From Caballeronia jiangsuensis (GTDB taxonomy: Bacteria > Pseudomonadota > Gammaproteobacteria > Burkholderiales > Burkholderiaceae), in NCBI GenBank assembly GCA_000648925.1, contig JFHF01000035.1, positions 33,367 through 97,366 of the forward strand: DNA of 64,000 nt, given 5' to 3'. Below, piece after piece: positions 15,754 through 26,252 of this stretch (positions within the stretch are counted from its first letter, which is position 1; the number at the start of each line of letters is the position of its first letter). The position numbers were made by a program, and so were the translations under genes. The notes beneath the pieces were generated by a model, which was not told where the DNA came from, did not search any database, and worked only from the letters and a program-made list of their open reading frames with translations.

Positions 15754-16059
15754 TCAGGCGCTTTGAGTTTTCCCGCCGCCGGCCGCGACGGCGGGCGGTT
15801 GCTCGTGTTCGCGCGCCGTCGCTTCGAATGCGTCGATATGCAGATACAACCGATGCACGGTCTGAATCTGCGTGTGAGAGAGATGTGACTGACGCGTGAT
15901 GGATGCGAGCCGCTCGCGCCAGTACGAAGGCGGCAGCAACGGCCCGCCGAGATCGCACGACAATGAACGACGCAGCACCTTTTCGAGGTGCGTCAGGTCC
16001 TGGTCGGCCAGCAACGCCGAGAACGCGCCCTGCGGCTTGGTATCGGGGAATGGGTCCAT
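15754..16059 (-). CDS. Hypothetical protein
   Basis: 101 residues from the preferred ATG (MDPFPDTKPQGAFSALLADQDL). It is soluble and helical in the middle (LTHLEKVLRRSLSCDL, TQIQTVHRLYLHIDAFEATAREHEQ), with a Pro/Gly-rich end. No domain is recognised. GGAG lies only two bases before the ATG, unusually close, so the true start may be upstream in the longer in-frame extension to 16173, though that part looks non-coding. The stop is seven bases from that of the small membrane protein on the other strand. Confidence 0.5.
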   Translation of the reverse strand: MDPFPDTKPQGAFSALLADQDLTHLEKVLRRSLSCDLGGPLLPPSYWRERLASITRQSHLSHTQIQTVHRLYLHIDAFEATAREHEQPPAVAAGGGKTQSA

Positions 16060-16232
16060 TACTCCGATGGCGGCGCGGTTCGGCGAAACTTGATAGGTGC
16101 AAACCCTAGCCGGACGGTTTTTTCCGACGCGCGCCGCCGCGTTCGAATTTCTTCGCGCCGACCCCGATGCCACCGATAGCGTTTGCTATACTCTGCGCTC
16201 GCTTGCCGACGCTGTCGGCGACGCGCGGTCCA

Positions 16233-16307
16233 CTCCCCGTAGTTCAATGGATAGAACGAGTGCCTCCTAAGCGCTAGATGCAGGTTCGATTCCTGCCGGG
16301 GGGACCA
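16233..16307 (+). tRNA. tRNA-Arg (anticodon CCT)
   Basis: A complete cloverleaf can be drawn. Acceptor CTCCCCG pairs with CGGGGGG (one T-G wobble), D-stem GTTC/GAAC, anticodon stem AGTGC/GCGCT with loop CTCCTAA (anticodon CCT at 16266-16268), T-stem GCAGG/CCTGC with loop TTCGATT, discriminator A and an encoded CCA end. It reads AGG codons. Such tRNAs are frequent integration sites, but no integrase or second attachment copy is seen nearby. Confidence 0.97.
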
Positions 16308-16446
16308 CGATCCCACACGCCGCCCTCGCGGCCTTCCTGCCGCTGTCCCATCCCGCTGTCCTCTTCATCCGGTTCACATTGGACCGCGCGCGCTTTCCCG
16401 CCGATAATGCGACCACTTCGGTCACGCCATCTCGGCTCGCGCGCTC

Positions 16447-17244
16447 ATGACGGAAATCCAGTCCGCGGTGCTCGTCTTCATTCTTCTGCTGGCCAGCACG
16501 GGCCTGGGCGCGATCGTGCGGCCGCTGCTGCCCGAAGAGCACAAGGCGCAGGAGACGGTGCAACTCGTGCAGTTGCTCGTCGGCATGCTGGTCACGTTCG
16601 CGGCGCTCGTGCTCGGCCTTCTGACGGCATCGGCGAAAACCATCTTCGACACCACGAACAACGACATGCGCAGCTACGCGACTTCGATCATCGAGCTAGA
16701 CCGCGCGATGCGCGATTACGGCGCCGATCTCGATCACGCACGCGAACTCCTGCGCTCGTACACGGCGGGCGCGCTCGCGAGCACGTGGCCGAACGAGCCG
16801 CACCCGCTTGGCGAATATCCGAACGTCGAGCCATCGAAGGACACCGACAGCCTCGCGAACAACACGCTCGGCGCAATCTTGAGCAAGGCTCAGCGCGAAG
16901 TGCGCCTGCTCCGTCCGCACGACGACTATCATCGCCAGCTTGCCGCCGAAGCCGCCGCGCGCTTCGAGCAACTCATCGCGCTGCGCTGGAAGCTGGTGGA
17001 GGAGGCGCACGGATCGATCTCGTATCCGTTCGACCGGATACTCGTCGGCTGGCTGCTCATCATCTTCCTGTGCTTCGGGCTGATCGCGCCGCGCAACGCG
17101 CTCTCGCTCGTGACGATCATGCTCGGCGCGCTGTCGATCGCATCGGCGGTGCTCGTGATCCTCGATCTCGATACGCCGTTCACCGGCCCGATCATGGTCG
17201 GCAGTCAGCCGATGCGCGACGCCCTCGCGTATCAGAGCCGCTGA
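16447..17244 (+). CDS. DUF4239 (bestrophin-like) membrane protein
   Basis: 265 residues with four hydrophobic segments at about 6-28, 40-63, 198-217 and 223-243, flanking a soluble helical region of some 130 residues. The pattern LLVGMLVTFAALVLGLLTASAK...RSYATSIIELDRAMRDYG...ARELLRSY and the later FTGPIMVGSQPMRDAL is characteristic of DUF4239. Members are inner-membrane proteins with distant similarity to bestrophin channels; activity is unproven. The stop overlaps the ATG of the following methyltransferase gene by one base, so the two are probably translated together. Confidence 0.87.
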   Translation: MTEIQSAVLVFILLLASTGLGAIVRPLLPEEHKAQETVQLVQLLVGMLVTFAALVLGLLTASAKTIFDTTNNDMRSYATSIIELDRAMRDYGADLDHARELLRSYTAGALASTWPNEPHPLGEYPNVEPSKDTDSLANNTLGAILSKAQREVRLLRPHDDYHRQLAAEAAARFEQLIALRWKLVEEAHGSISYPFDRILVGWLLIIFLCFGLIAPRNALSLVTIMLGALSIASAVLVILDLDTPFTGPIMVGSQPMRDALAYQSR

Positions 17245-17981
17245 TGCTCTACGACGATCCGCGCCTCGTCGCGCTATACGATGTCCTCAATCCGTTCGCG
17301 TCCGATACGGCGTTCTATCTCGCGCTGGCGGAGTCGGCGGAACATGTCGTCGATCTGGGCTGCGGCACGGGTTTGCTCGCGTGCGAACTGGCGAAGCGCG
17401 GGCATCGCGTGACGGGCATCGATCCGTCGGCGCAGATGCTGCGTGTCGCGCGGGCGCGTCCCGAAGGCGACAAGGTGACGTGGATCGAAGGCGATGCGAG
17501 CGCGCTGCCGTTTGTCGGCATGGCGGATCTGCTCGTGATGACGGGCCACGTCGCGCAGATATTTCTCGACGATGCGGCGTTCCTCGCGACGCTCAGGGCT
17601 GCGCGCCACGCGATCCGGCCGGGCGGCGCGATCGCGTTCGAAAGCCGCAATCCGGCGGCGCGGGCGTGGGAAAACTGGACGCGCGAGCGCTCATCGAGAT
17701 GCGTCGAAGCGCCGGACGGACGAACGGTGGAAGTGTGGCAGGAACTGCACGCGCAACCCGATCCTTCGACGACAGGCCACGCCGCGTTCACGACGTACTA
17801 TCGCTTCACGTCGGCGCCCGAAGAAACGTTGAGCGCCGCGAGCGAATTACGCTTCCGTACGCTCGATGCGCTCGCGGGCCTGCTGACCGATGCGGGTTTT
17901 GCGCGTATCGACTGGTACGGAGACTGGGATCGCGCGCCGGTGACTGAAACGAGCCGCGAGCTGATCGCGGTGGCGCGGTGA
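17244..17981 (+). CDS. Class I SAM-dependent methyltransferase
   Basis: 245 residues. The SAM-binding motif I is HVVDLGCGTGLLACELAKRG (about 34-53), motif II acid GIDPSAQML (about 56-65), then WIEGDASALPF and the post-I region DLLVMTGHVAQIF. The fold belongs to the Methyltransf_11/25 group, which acts on small molecules or, less often, proteins; the substrate cannot be told. Translational coupling (TGATG overlap) with the DUF4239 gene suggests a joint role or simply shared transcription. It ends 28 bases from the convergent rubredoxin gene. Confidence 0.88.
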   Translation: MLYDDPRLVALYDVLNPFASDTAFYLALAESAEHVVDLGCGTGLLACELAKRGHRVTGIDPSAQMLRVARARPEGDKVTWIEGDASALPFVGMADLLVMTGHVAQIFLDDAAFLATLRAARHAIRPGGAIAFESRNPAARAWENWTRERSSRCVEAPDGRTVEVWQELHAQPDPSTTGHAAFTTYYRFTSAPEETLSAASELRFRTLDALAGLLTDAGFARIDWYGDWDRAPVTETSRELIAVAR

Positions 17982-18009
17982 ACGCCCGCGCCGGAAACAG
18001 CAGTGAGTA

Positions 18010-18192
18010 TCAGAACTCGACGACGACGAAATCGGCCTTGCCCACGTCGCACAGCGGGCAGCGCCAGTCGTCGGGGATATCGCCGAAACGGGTGCCGGCG
18101 GGAATGCCTTCGTCCGGCAGACCGTCTTCCTCGTTATAGATCCAGCCGCAAATCAGGCAGACCCAGCTCTTGAATTCGATGACTTCGCTCAC
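18010..18192 (-). CDS. Rubredoxin
   Basis: 60 residues with the complete rubredoxin iron site: Cys12 and Cys15 in WVCLICGWIYNEEDG, Cys45 and Cys48 in WRCPLCDVGKADF. One Fe bound by four cysteines shuttles single electrons in the cytosol, commonly to alkane or fatty-acid hydroxylases or to peroxide-reducing partners; no partner gene is adjacent. A GTG start is used because it gives the family's normal length; the ribosome site is weak. The gene is isolated between a convergent methyltransferase and a divergent DUF4399 gene. Confidence 0.95.
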   Translation of the reverse strand: MSEVIEFKSWVCLICGWIYNEEDGLPDEGIPAGTRFGDIPDDWRCPLCDVGKADFVVVEF

Positions 18193-18411
18193 GACAGACT
18201 CTTGATTCGAAAGAAATAAACGGACCGCGTGCGCTCGAAGACGATGCGCGGCGCGGCGACCCGGCATCTTACAGGAATCGGCGCGATCGTCCCCGGACGG
18301 ACCGTCCGCAGGATGGTCCCGATTCCGCCAAACCGAAAGCCCGGTGTATGCTTTTTGGGTCTCCGGCGCCGCATTCGCGCCAGCGACCGGTTTCACAACA
18401 TGGAGAAAACG

Positions 18412-18819
18412 ATGAACAAAAAGGTCTTGGGTGCGATGCTGACAGGCGCGATCCTGCTCGCGCAATACGCCGGCGCGGCGCATGCGCAGGCGCGCGTCTA
18501 TTTCATCGAGCCGAAGGATGGCGCGACCGTCACGAGCCCCGTGCACGTGAAGTTCGGCGTCGACGGCATGTCGATCGCGCCTGCGGGGACGATGACCGAT
18601 GGCACCGGCCATCACCATCTGCTGATCGATGGCAAGGCGCTGCCGAAGGGCACCGTGATTCCGGCGAACGACACGTCGCTGCACTTTGGCAAGGGCCAGA
18701 CCGAAGCCGACGTGAAGCTGCCGCCCGGCGATCACACGCTGACGATGCAGTTCGGCGACGGCGCGCACCGTTCCTACGGGCCGGAAATGAGCCAGACCAT
18801 CAAGGTGCATGTGAAGTAA
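18412..18819 (+). CDS. DUF4399-domain periplasmic protein
   Basis: 135 residues with a signal peptide (MNKKVLGAMLTGAILLAQYA, cleavage near AHAQA, 25/26) and one DUF4399 domain: VYFIEPKDGATVTSPVHVKFGVDGM, then GTGHHHLLIDGKALP and GDHTLTMQFGDG. The HHHLLID cluster is the family's hallmark and might bind metal, though this is not shown. Start is fixed by GGAGA six bases upstream. Members are short secreted proteins of unknown role. A strong terminator follows the stop. Confidence 0.9.
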   Translation: MNKKVLGAMLTGAILLAQYAGAAHAQARVYFIEPKDGATVTSPVHVKFGVDGMSIAPAGTMTDGTGHHHLLIDGKALPKGTVIPANDTSLHFGKGQTEADVKLPPGDHTLTMQFGDGAHRSYGPEMSQTIKVHVK

Positions 18820-18845
18820 CGCGTTTTTCCGGCACGAGACAAGGG

Positions 18846-18887
18846 AAGGCCGCCACGGATCGAATCCGGGCGGCCTTGCTGTTTTTT
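18846..18887 (+). terminator. Terminator after the DUF4399 gene
   Basis: 9-bp stem AAGGCCGCC with GGCGGCCTT, 14-nt loop that can itself pair, then GCTG and six T. Confidence 0.85.
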
Positions 18888-19020
18888 GGGGTGCAAAGGC
18901 TCATCCGTTCGGCCTAAGCCGCGTGCGTCGTGCGTTGTCGGGCGCGGCGCCCGGTACAATGGCCGCTTCCATCGGTCGTCGTGTTCGTCGCCGATTCTTC
19001 GCCATTCATCCGGTTTTCCC

Positions 19021-20955
<1,935 letters not shown>

Positions 20956-21152
20956 GCGCGTTTTATCGGTCCGAGGTGGGCGCGGCGGGCGAAAACCGCT
21001 ATTCTCCTAGCGCGGCTCGGATCGGCGGGCGGTTTTCCGCCTCGCTCACAGGCATCCGGCCAGGCATTTTCATCAAGCATTCGCCGGCAGATCGGGCGTC
21101 ACGTTGTGGCATTTCCCGCGAGAACGCCCGAGAGCCGGATCAACGTTCAACT

Positions 21153-23192
21153 ATGTCCACGAAAAAATCCAGCGCAATGGCGACAGGCACTGAACGAGGC
21201 AAACGCCTCGTCATGAACGCCAAGGCAGCCGGCTACAGCGAAGCATCGATCAAGGTGCTCAAAGGCCTGGAGCCGGTCAAGCAGCGGCCCGGCATGTACA
21301 CGCGGACCGAGAATCCGCTGCACATCATTCAGGAAGTGATCGACAACGCCTCCGACGAAGCGCTCGGCGGCTTCGGCAAGCAGATCATCGTCACGCTGCA
21401 CAACGACAATTCCGTCTCCGTCGAAGACGATGGCCGCGGCATTCCGTTCGGCCTGCATCCGGAAGAAGGCGTGCCGGTCGTCGAGATCGTGTTCACGCGG
21501 CTGCATGCGGGCGGCAAATTCGATAAAGCGGCGGGCGGCGCCTATACGTTCTCGGGCGGTCTGCACGGCGTCGGCGTCTCGGTGACGAACGCGCTCGCGA
21601 CGCGCCTCGAAGTAACGGTCTGGCGCGACAACAAGGTCGCGCAACTCGCGTTTTCCAACGGCGACGTCATCGAAGCACTCACGACGCGCGCAGCCGAGCG
21701 CGGCGCCAAGAAAAGCGGCACGCGCGTGCGTGCATGGCCGAATCCGAAATACTTCGATTCCGCCAATCTGCCGCTCGGCGAGTTGCAGCGTCTTCTGCGC
21801 TCGAAGGCCGTGCTGCTGCCGGGCGTCGAAGTGGCGCTCGTCATCGAGAAGACGGGCGAGCGTCAGACGTGGAAGTATGAAGACGGCCTGCGCGGCTATC
21901 TGCTCGAAGGCATGGGCGGCAGCGACCTGCTGATTCCCCTGTTCGAAGGCGAGCGCTATGCGGAAAGCTCGAAGAACACCGAGGAAACCTTCGCTGAAGG
22001 CGAGGGCGCGTCGTGGGTCGTCGCTTGGAGCGAGGAAGGGCCGCTCTTGCGCGAATCGTACGTGAACCTGATTCCGACGCCCGCGGGCGGCACGCATGAA
22101 TCCGGCCTGCGCGACGGTCTTTTTCAGGCGGTGAAGAACTTCGTCGAGATTCATAACCTGCAGCCCAAAGGCGTGAAGCTGCTCGCGGAAGACGTGTTCG
22201 CGCGCGTGTCGTTCGTGCTGTCGGCGAAGGTGCTTGATCCGCAATTCCAAGGGCAGATCAAGGAGCGTCTCAATAGCCGCGATGCGGTGAAGCTCGTGTC
22301 GTCGTTCTCGCGGCCCGCGCTGGAATTGTGGCTGAATCAGCACGTCGAGTACGGCAAGAAGCTCGCGGAACTCGTGATCCGTCAGGCGCAGGCCCGCACG
22401 CGCGCCGGCCAGAAAATCGAGAAGAAGAAGAGCTCGGGCGTCGCTGTGTTGCCGGGCAAGCTGACCGATTGCGAATCGACGGATATCGCGCGCAACGAGC
22501 TTTTCCTCGTCGAGGGCGATTCGGCGGGCGGCTCCGCGAAGATGGGCCGCGACAAGGAGTTTCAGGCGATTCTCCCGTTGCGCGGCAAGGTACTGAACAC
22601 GTGGGAAACCGAGCGCGACCGTCTCTTCGCGAACAACGAAGTGCATGACATCGCCGTGGCGATCGGCGTGGATCCGCACGGTCCCGACGATCAGATCGAC
22701 CTCACGAATCTGCGCTACGGCAAGATCTGCATCCTGTCGGACGCGGACGTCGACGGCGCGCACATTCAGGTGCTGCTGCTCACGCTCTTCTTCAAGCACT
22801 TCCCGCAACTGATCGAACGCGGCCATGTGTGCGTCGCGCGTCCGCCGCTCTTTCGCGTCGATGCGCCCGCGCGCGGCAAGAAGCCCGCGCAGAAGCTCTA
22901 CGCGCTCGACGAAGGCGAGCTCGAAGCCATCCTCGACAAGCTGCGCAAGGACGGCGTGCGGGAAACCGCGTGGACCATCAGCCGCTTCAAGGGTCTCGGC
23001 GAAATGAGCGCGGAGCAGCTCTGGGACACGACGATGAATCCCGATACGCGCCGCCTCCTGCCGGTCGGCCTCGGCGATCTCGGCTTCGATCTCACCGTGT
23101 CGCGCATGACGATGCTCATGGGCAAGGGCGAAGCGGCCTCGCGCCGAAGCTGGCTCGAAGAGAAGGGCAACGAAGTCGAAGCGGACATCTGA
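21153..23192 (+). CDS. parE: DNA topoisomerase IV subunit B
   Basis: 679 residues. GHKL ATPase marks are EVIDNASDEALGG, VEDDGRGIPFGLHPEEG and GGLHGVGVSVTNALA in the first 150 residues. A transducer domain follows, then the TOPRIM metal site VEGDSAGGSAK and DADVDGAHIQVL (DxDxDG) in the last third, ending with the GyrB-type C-terminal FKGLGEMSAEQLWDTTMNP. With ParC it decatenates daughter chromosomes using ATP. Gene context parE-parC with a 38-base gap separates it from gyrB. A second ATG 24 bases downstream is a possible alternative start; the very long upstream frame is an artefact of high GC. Confidence 0.96.
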   Translation: MSTKKSSAMATGTERGKRLVMNAKAAGYSEASIKVLKGLEPVKQRPGMYTRTENPLHIIQEVIDNASDEALGGFGKQIIVTLHNDNSVSVEDDGRGIPFGLHPEEGVPVVEIVFTRLHAGGKFDKAAGGAYTFSGGLHGVGVSVTNALATRLEVTVWRDNKVAQLAFSNGDVIEALTTRAAERGAKKSGTRVRAWPNPKYFDSANLPLGELQRLLRSKAVLLPGVEVALVIEKTGERQTWKYEDGLRGYLLEGMGGSDLLIPLFEGERYAESSKNTEETFAEGEGASWVVAWSEEGPLLRESYVNLIPTPAGGTHESGLRDGLFQAVKNFVEIHNLQPKGVKLLAEDVFARVSFVLSAKVLDPQFQGQIKERLNSRDAVKLVSSFSRPALELWLNQHVEYGKKLAELVIRQAQARTRAGQKIEKKKSSGVAVLPGKLTDCESTDIARNELFLVEGDSAGGSAKMGRDKEFQAILPLRGKVLNTWETERDRLFANNEVHDIAVAIGVDPHGPDDQIDLTNLRYGKICILSDADVDGAHIQVLLLTLFFKHFPQLIERGHVCVARPPLFRVDAPARGKKPAQKLYALDEGELEAILDKLRKDGVRETAWTISRFKGLGEMSAEQLWDTTMNPDTRRLLPVGLGDLGFDLTVSRMTMLMGKGEAASRRSWLEEKGNEVEADI

Positions 23193-23230
23193 GCTCGACT
23201 CAGGCAACACACAACGGATATTGATATTCG

Positions 23231-25549
23231 ATGGGAATCACAGACGATCTCTTCGCCGAACAGACCGCACCGGACGGCGAACAACTGACGCTCGGCGATT
23301 ACGCCGAGCGCGCTTATCTCGACTACGCGGTGAGCGTGGTGAAGGGCCGCGCGCTGCCCGATGTCTGCGACGGACAAAAGCCCGTGCAGCGCCGCATCCT
23401 CTACGCGATGAGCGAGATGGGCCTCGCGTCCGGCGCGAAGCCCGTGAAGTCGGCGCGCGTGGTCGGCGACGTGCTGGGCAAGTATCACCCGCACGGCGAT
23501 CAATCGGCGTACGACGCGCTCGTGCGTCTCGCGCAGGATTTTTCGATGCGCTATCCGCTCATCGACGGTCAGGGCAATTTCGGCTCGCGCGACGGCGACG
23601 GCGCGGCGGCCATGCGGTACACGGAAGCGCGCCTCACGCCCATCGCGCGTTTGCTGCTCGATGAAATCGATCAGGGCACGGTCGATTTCATGCCGAACTA
23701 CGACGGCTCGTTCGAAGAGCCGAAGCTTTTGCCCGCGCGTCTGCCGTTCCTGTTGCTGAACGGCGCATCGGGCATCGCGGTGGGGCTTGCGACGGAAATC
23801 CCGTCGCACAATCTGCGCGAAGTCGCGCAAGCCGCCGTCGCGATGATCCGCGATCCGAAGCTCGGTCACGCGGGTCTGATGGAGAAGGTGCCCGGGCCTG
23901 ATTTCCCCGGCGGCGGGCAGATCATCTCGTCGCCCGCGGAAATCTCGGCGGCTTACGAGACCGGCCGCGGCAGCCTCAAGGTGCGCGCGCGCTGGAAGAT
24001 CGAAGAACTCGCGCGCGGCCAGTGGCAGGTCGTCATCACGGAGTTGCCGCCGGGCGTGTCGAGCCAGAAAGTGCTCGAGGAAATCGAGGAACTCACCAAC
24101 CCGAAAATCAAGCTCGGCAAAAAGACGCTCACGCCCGAGCAGGTTCAGACCAAACAGACGCTGCTCGGCCTGCTCGACGCCGTGCGCGACGAATCCGGCA
24201 AGGACGCGCCGGTGCGTCTCGTGTTCGAGCCGAAGTCGAGCCGCATCGATCAGACGGAGTTCGTCAATTTGCTGCTCGCGCATACGAGCCTCGAATCGAA
24301 CGCGACGATCAACCTCGTGATGATCGGCGCGGATGGCCGGCCGCGTCAGAAGGGCATCGTCGAAATTCTGCACGAGTGGATCGGCTTCCGTTTCGTGACC
24401 GTGACGCGGCGCACGCAGCATCGCCTCGGCAAGGTCAACGACCGCATCCATATTCTCGAAGGACGGATGATCGTCTTCCTGAATATCGATGAAGTCATTC
24501 GCATCATCCGCGAATCGGAGGAGCCGAAGCAGGCGCTGATCGCGCGCTTCAATCTCACCGACCGGCAGGCCGAAGACATCCTCGAAATCCGGCTGCGTCA
24601 GTTGGCTCGGATGGAAGCGATCAAGATCGAGCAGGAGCTGTCCGACTTGCGAGACGAAAAGACCAAGCTCGAAGAACTGCTCAACAGCGACGCCGCGATG
24701 AAGCGCGTGCTCATCAGGGAGATCGAAGCCGACGCGAAGCAATACGGCGACGATCGCCGCACGCTCATTCAGCAGGAGAAGCGCGCGACGTTCGAGGCAC
24801 GTGTCGTCGATGAGCCGGTGACGGTCGTCGTGTCGCAGAAGGGCTGGGTGCGCGCGCTGAAGGGTCATGGACTCGATCCGGCGGGCTTCACGTTCAAGCA
24901 GGGCGACGGACTCTATGCGGCGTTCCTCGCGCGCACGCCGGATTCGCTGGTCGCGTGGGGCAGCAAGGGGCGTGTGTATTCGGTGCCGGTGTCGGCGCTG
25001 CCGGGCGGGCGGGGTGACGGCGTGCCGGTGACGTCGCTGATCGAACTCGAATCGGGCACGCATCTGCTGCACTATTTCGCGGCGAACGCAGAGCAGCAGT
25101 TGCTGCTGGCATCGAGCAATGGTTTCGGCTTCCTCGCGAAGCTCGGCGACATGGTGAGCCGTCAGAAGGCGGGCAAGGCGTTCATGACGATCGACGAAGG
25201 CGCGGCGCCGCTTGCGCCGATGCCTGTCGTTCACGGCGCGACCTACGTCGCGTGCCTGTCGAGCGTGGGCAAGCTGCTCGTCTTCGGTATGGATGAGATG
25301 AAAACGCTGTCGGGCGGCGGTCGCGGCGTCATCCTGATGGGCCTCGACGCGAAGGAAACGCTGCGCCAGGCGCTCGCGTTCGATGCGCGTGGCGTGATGA
25401 TGATCGGCACCGGGCGTGGCGGGAAGGCGAAGGACGAGAAGCTCAGCGGGTCGCAGTTGCAACTGCATCTCGGCAAGCGCGCGAGGAAGGGGCGCGCGCC
25501 GGATTCGTCGTTGAAGGTGATGGAGTTGAGGCCGGTGTTTGAGGGGTGA
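23231..25549 (+). CDS. parC: DNA topoisomerase IV subunit A
   Basis: 772 residues. The winged-helix breakage domain has the catalytic Tyr130 in AAAMRYTEARLT and the quinolone-resistance region GKYHPHGDQSAYDALVRL. The position equal to E. coli Ser80 is Gln91 and that equal to Glu84 is Asp95. A coiled-coil gate follows (about 380-480), then a reduced set of beta-pinwheel blades (GRVYSVPVSALPGGRGDG, LLASSNGFGFLAKLGDM, GGGRGVILMGL). Together with ParE it forms the heterotetramer that unlinks chromosomes. The Gln at the drug-contact position may be normal for this family rather than a mutation. A clear terminator lies 46 bases past the stop. Confidence 0.96.
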   Translation: MGITDDLFAEQTAPDGEQLTLGDYAERAYLDYAVSVVKGRALPDVCDGQKPVQRRILYAMSEMGLASGAKPVKSARVVGDVLGKYHPHGDQSAYDALVRLAQDFSMRYPLIDGQGNFGSRDGDGAAAMRYTEARLTPIARLLLDEIDQGTVDFMPNYDGSFEEPKLLPARLPFLLLNGASGIAVGLATEIPSHNLREVAQAAVAMIRDPKLGHAGLMEKVPGPDFPGGGQIISSPAEISAAYETGRGSLKVRARWKIEELARGQWQVVITELPPGVSSQKVLEEIEELTNPKIKLGKKTLTPEQVQTKQTLLGLLDAVRDESGKDAPVRLVFEPKSSRIDQTEFVNLLLAHTSLESNATINLVMIGADGRPRQKGIVEILHEWIGFRFVTVTRRTQHRLGKVNDRIHILEGRMIVFLNIDEVIRIIRESEEPKQALIARFNLTDRQAEDILEIRLRQLARMEAIKIEQELSDLRDEKTKLEELLNSDAAMKRVLIREIEADAKQYGDDRRTLIQQEKRATFEARVVDEPVTVVVSQKGWVRALKGHGLDPAGFTFKQGDGLYAAFLARTPDSLVAWGSKGRVYSVPVSALPGGRGDGVPVTSLIELESGTHLLHYFAANAEQQLLLASSNGFGFLAKLGDMVSRQKAGKAFMTIDEGAAPLAPMPVVHGATYVACLSSVGKLLVFGMDEMKTLSGGGRGVILMGLDAKETLRQALAFDARGVMMIGTGRGGKAKDEKLSGSQLQLHLGKRARKGRAPDSSLKVMELRPVFEG

Positions 25550-25594
25550 CGGTTTCGATCTGGCCTCCTTTGAGTTCGTTTGCTCCGTGCCTTC

Positions 25595-25618
25595 AAAGCC
25601 CGCTTCGTGCGGGCTTTT
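25595..25618 (+). terminator. parC terminator
   Basis: 9-bp stem AAAGCCCGC with GCGGGCTTT, 5-nt loop, ending in TTTT. The frame of the toxin remnant runs through and out of this hairpin, so the terminator now abuts the remnant directly. Confidence 0.85.
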
Positions 25619-25747
25619 GTATTGCACTGTTTCCAGAAGAAGTCGACAGACGGCATCGCAACGCCGAAACCGGACATCGACATCGTTCGGGCGAGGCTGA
25701 ATGCGGCGCAGGATCTTGCCGCAGGAGAACGCAATGATCGAGATTGA
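25619..25747 (+). pseudogene. C-terminal remnant of a RelE/HigB (Gp49-like) toxin gene
   Basis: In one plus frame the sequence reads VLHCFQKKSTDGIATPKPD, then IDIVRARLNAAQDLAAGERN and a stop shortly after. The elements LH-x-FQKKS, GI-x-TPK-x-D and the following basic helix are the hallmark C-terminus of HigB/Gp49-like (DUF891) mRNA-cleaving toxins. Only about 41 residues remain out of roughly 110. The frame is blocked by TGA at 25571 and has no start codon context; the DNA to the left is parC's terminator. The stop overlaps the antitoxin ATG by 14 bases, the normal toxin-antitoxin arrangement, so this is a 5'-truncated gene rather than chance. Confidence 0.75.
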
Positions 25748-25997
25748 AAAGGGCAGCGGCAACGTTTATGCCGATCTGGGAACGGCCGATGCCGAAGAAA
25801 TGCGCGTCAAGGCGCAACTCGCCAGCAAGATAGGCGAGATCATCAAGGCGCGCCGCTGGACACAACAGCGCGCGTCGGAGGTGCTGGGCATCAGTCAGCC
25901 CAAACTATCGCAACTACTGCGCGGCCAGTTCCGGGGCATCAGCGAGGCGAAGATGCTGGAGTTGCTGGCACGAGTCGAAGTTGCTTTCGCCGCGTGA
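25734..25997 (+). CDS. XRE-family antitoxin, orphaned
   Basis: 87 residues with a helix-turn-helix at about 27-66 (LASKIGEIIKARRWTQQRASEVLGISQPKLSQLLRG) and the N-terminal GSGNVYADLGTADAEEM segment found in HigA/MNT-type antitoxins partnered with Gp49-like toxins. It represses its own operon and neutralises the toxin in intact systems. AGGAG lies seven bases before the ATG. The toxin gene upstream is only a remnant. The C-terminus is short: after FRGISEAKMLELLAR the protein ends VEVAFAA, whereas relatives usually have 10-20 more residues there, so a small internal deletion is possible. Confidence 0.82.
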   Translation: MIEIEKGSGNVYADLGTADAEEMRVKAQLASKIGEIIKARRWTQQRASEVLGISQPKLSQLLRGQFRGISEAKMLELLARVEVAFAA

Positions 25998-26252
25998 TGG
26001 GGAATTCAGGTTTGCGAACGGTACGGTGACGGTGGTGTGCGACATCGCGGTGATTGCGCGTCGCATCATAAAAATCCCCTAAAGCGGGAACTCCCTGCGC
26101 GACTCGTATTCTTAGTGTTCTGGGTTCGACCGGCTCGCCTCGTGATTTTGCAGCCGCGATATTCAATCTTCGGCGTAAGTCCGGCGGTGTCTGCCCATGG
26201 CTTTCACACGGCAACCCGTCCATCAAGTCTTGAACTGCATCCGGAATCCCCA

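Noticed and set aside
16233..16447. An integrated element at the tRNA-Arg gene
   Set aside because: No integrase, no second copy of the tRNA 3' end nearby, and the flanking genes look native.
22898..25762. A 954-codon open frame on the minus strand across parE and parC
   Set aside because: It is antisense to two certain genes, is dominated by Arg/His/Ala as expected from complement codons at high GC, and has no domain or ribosome site.
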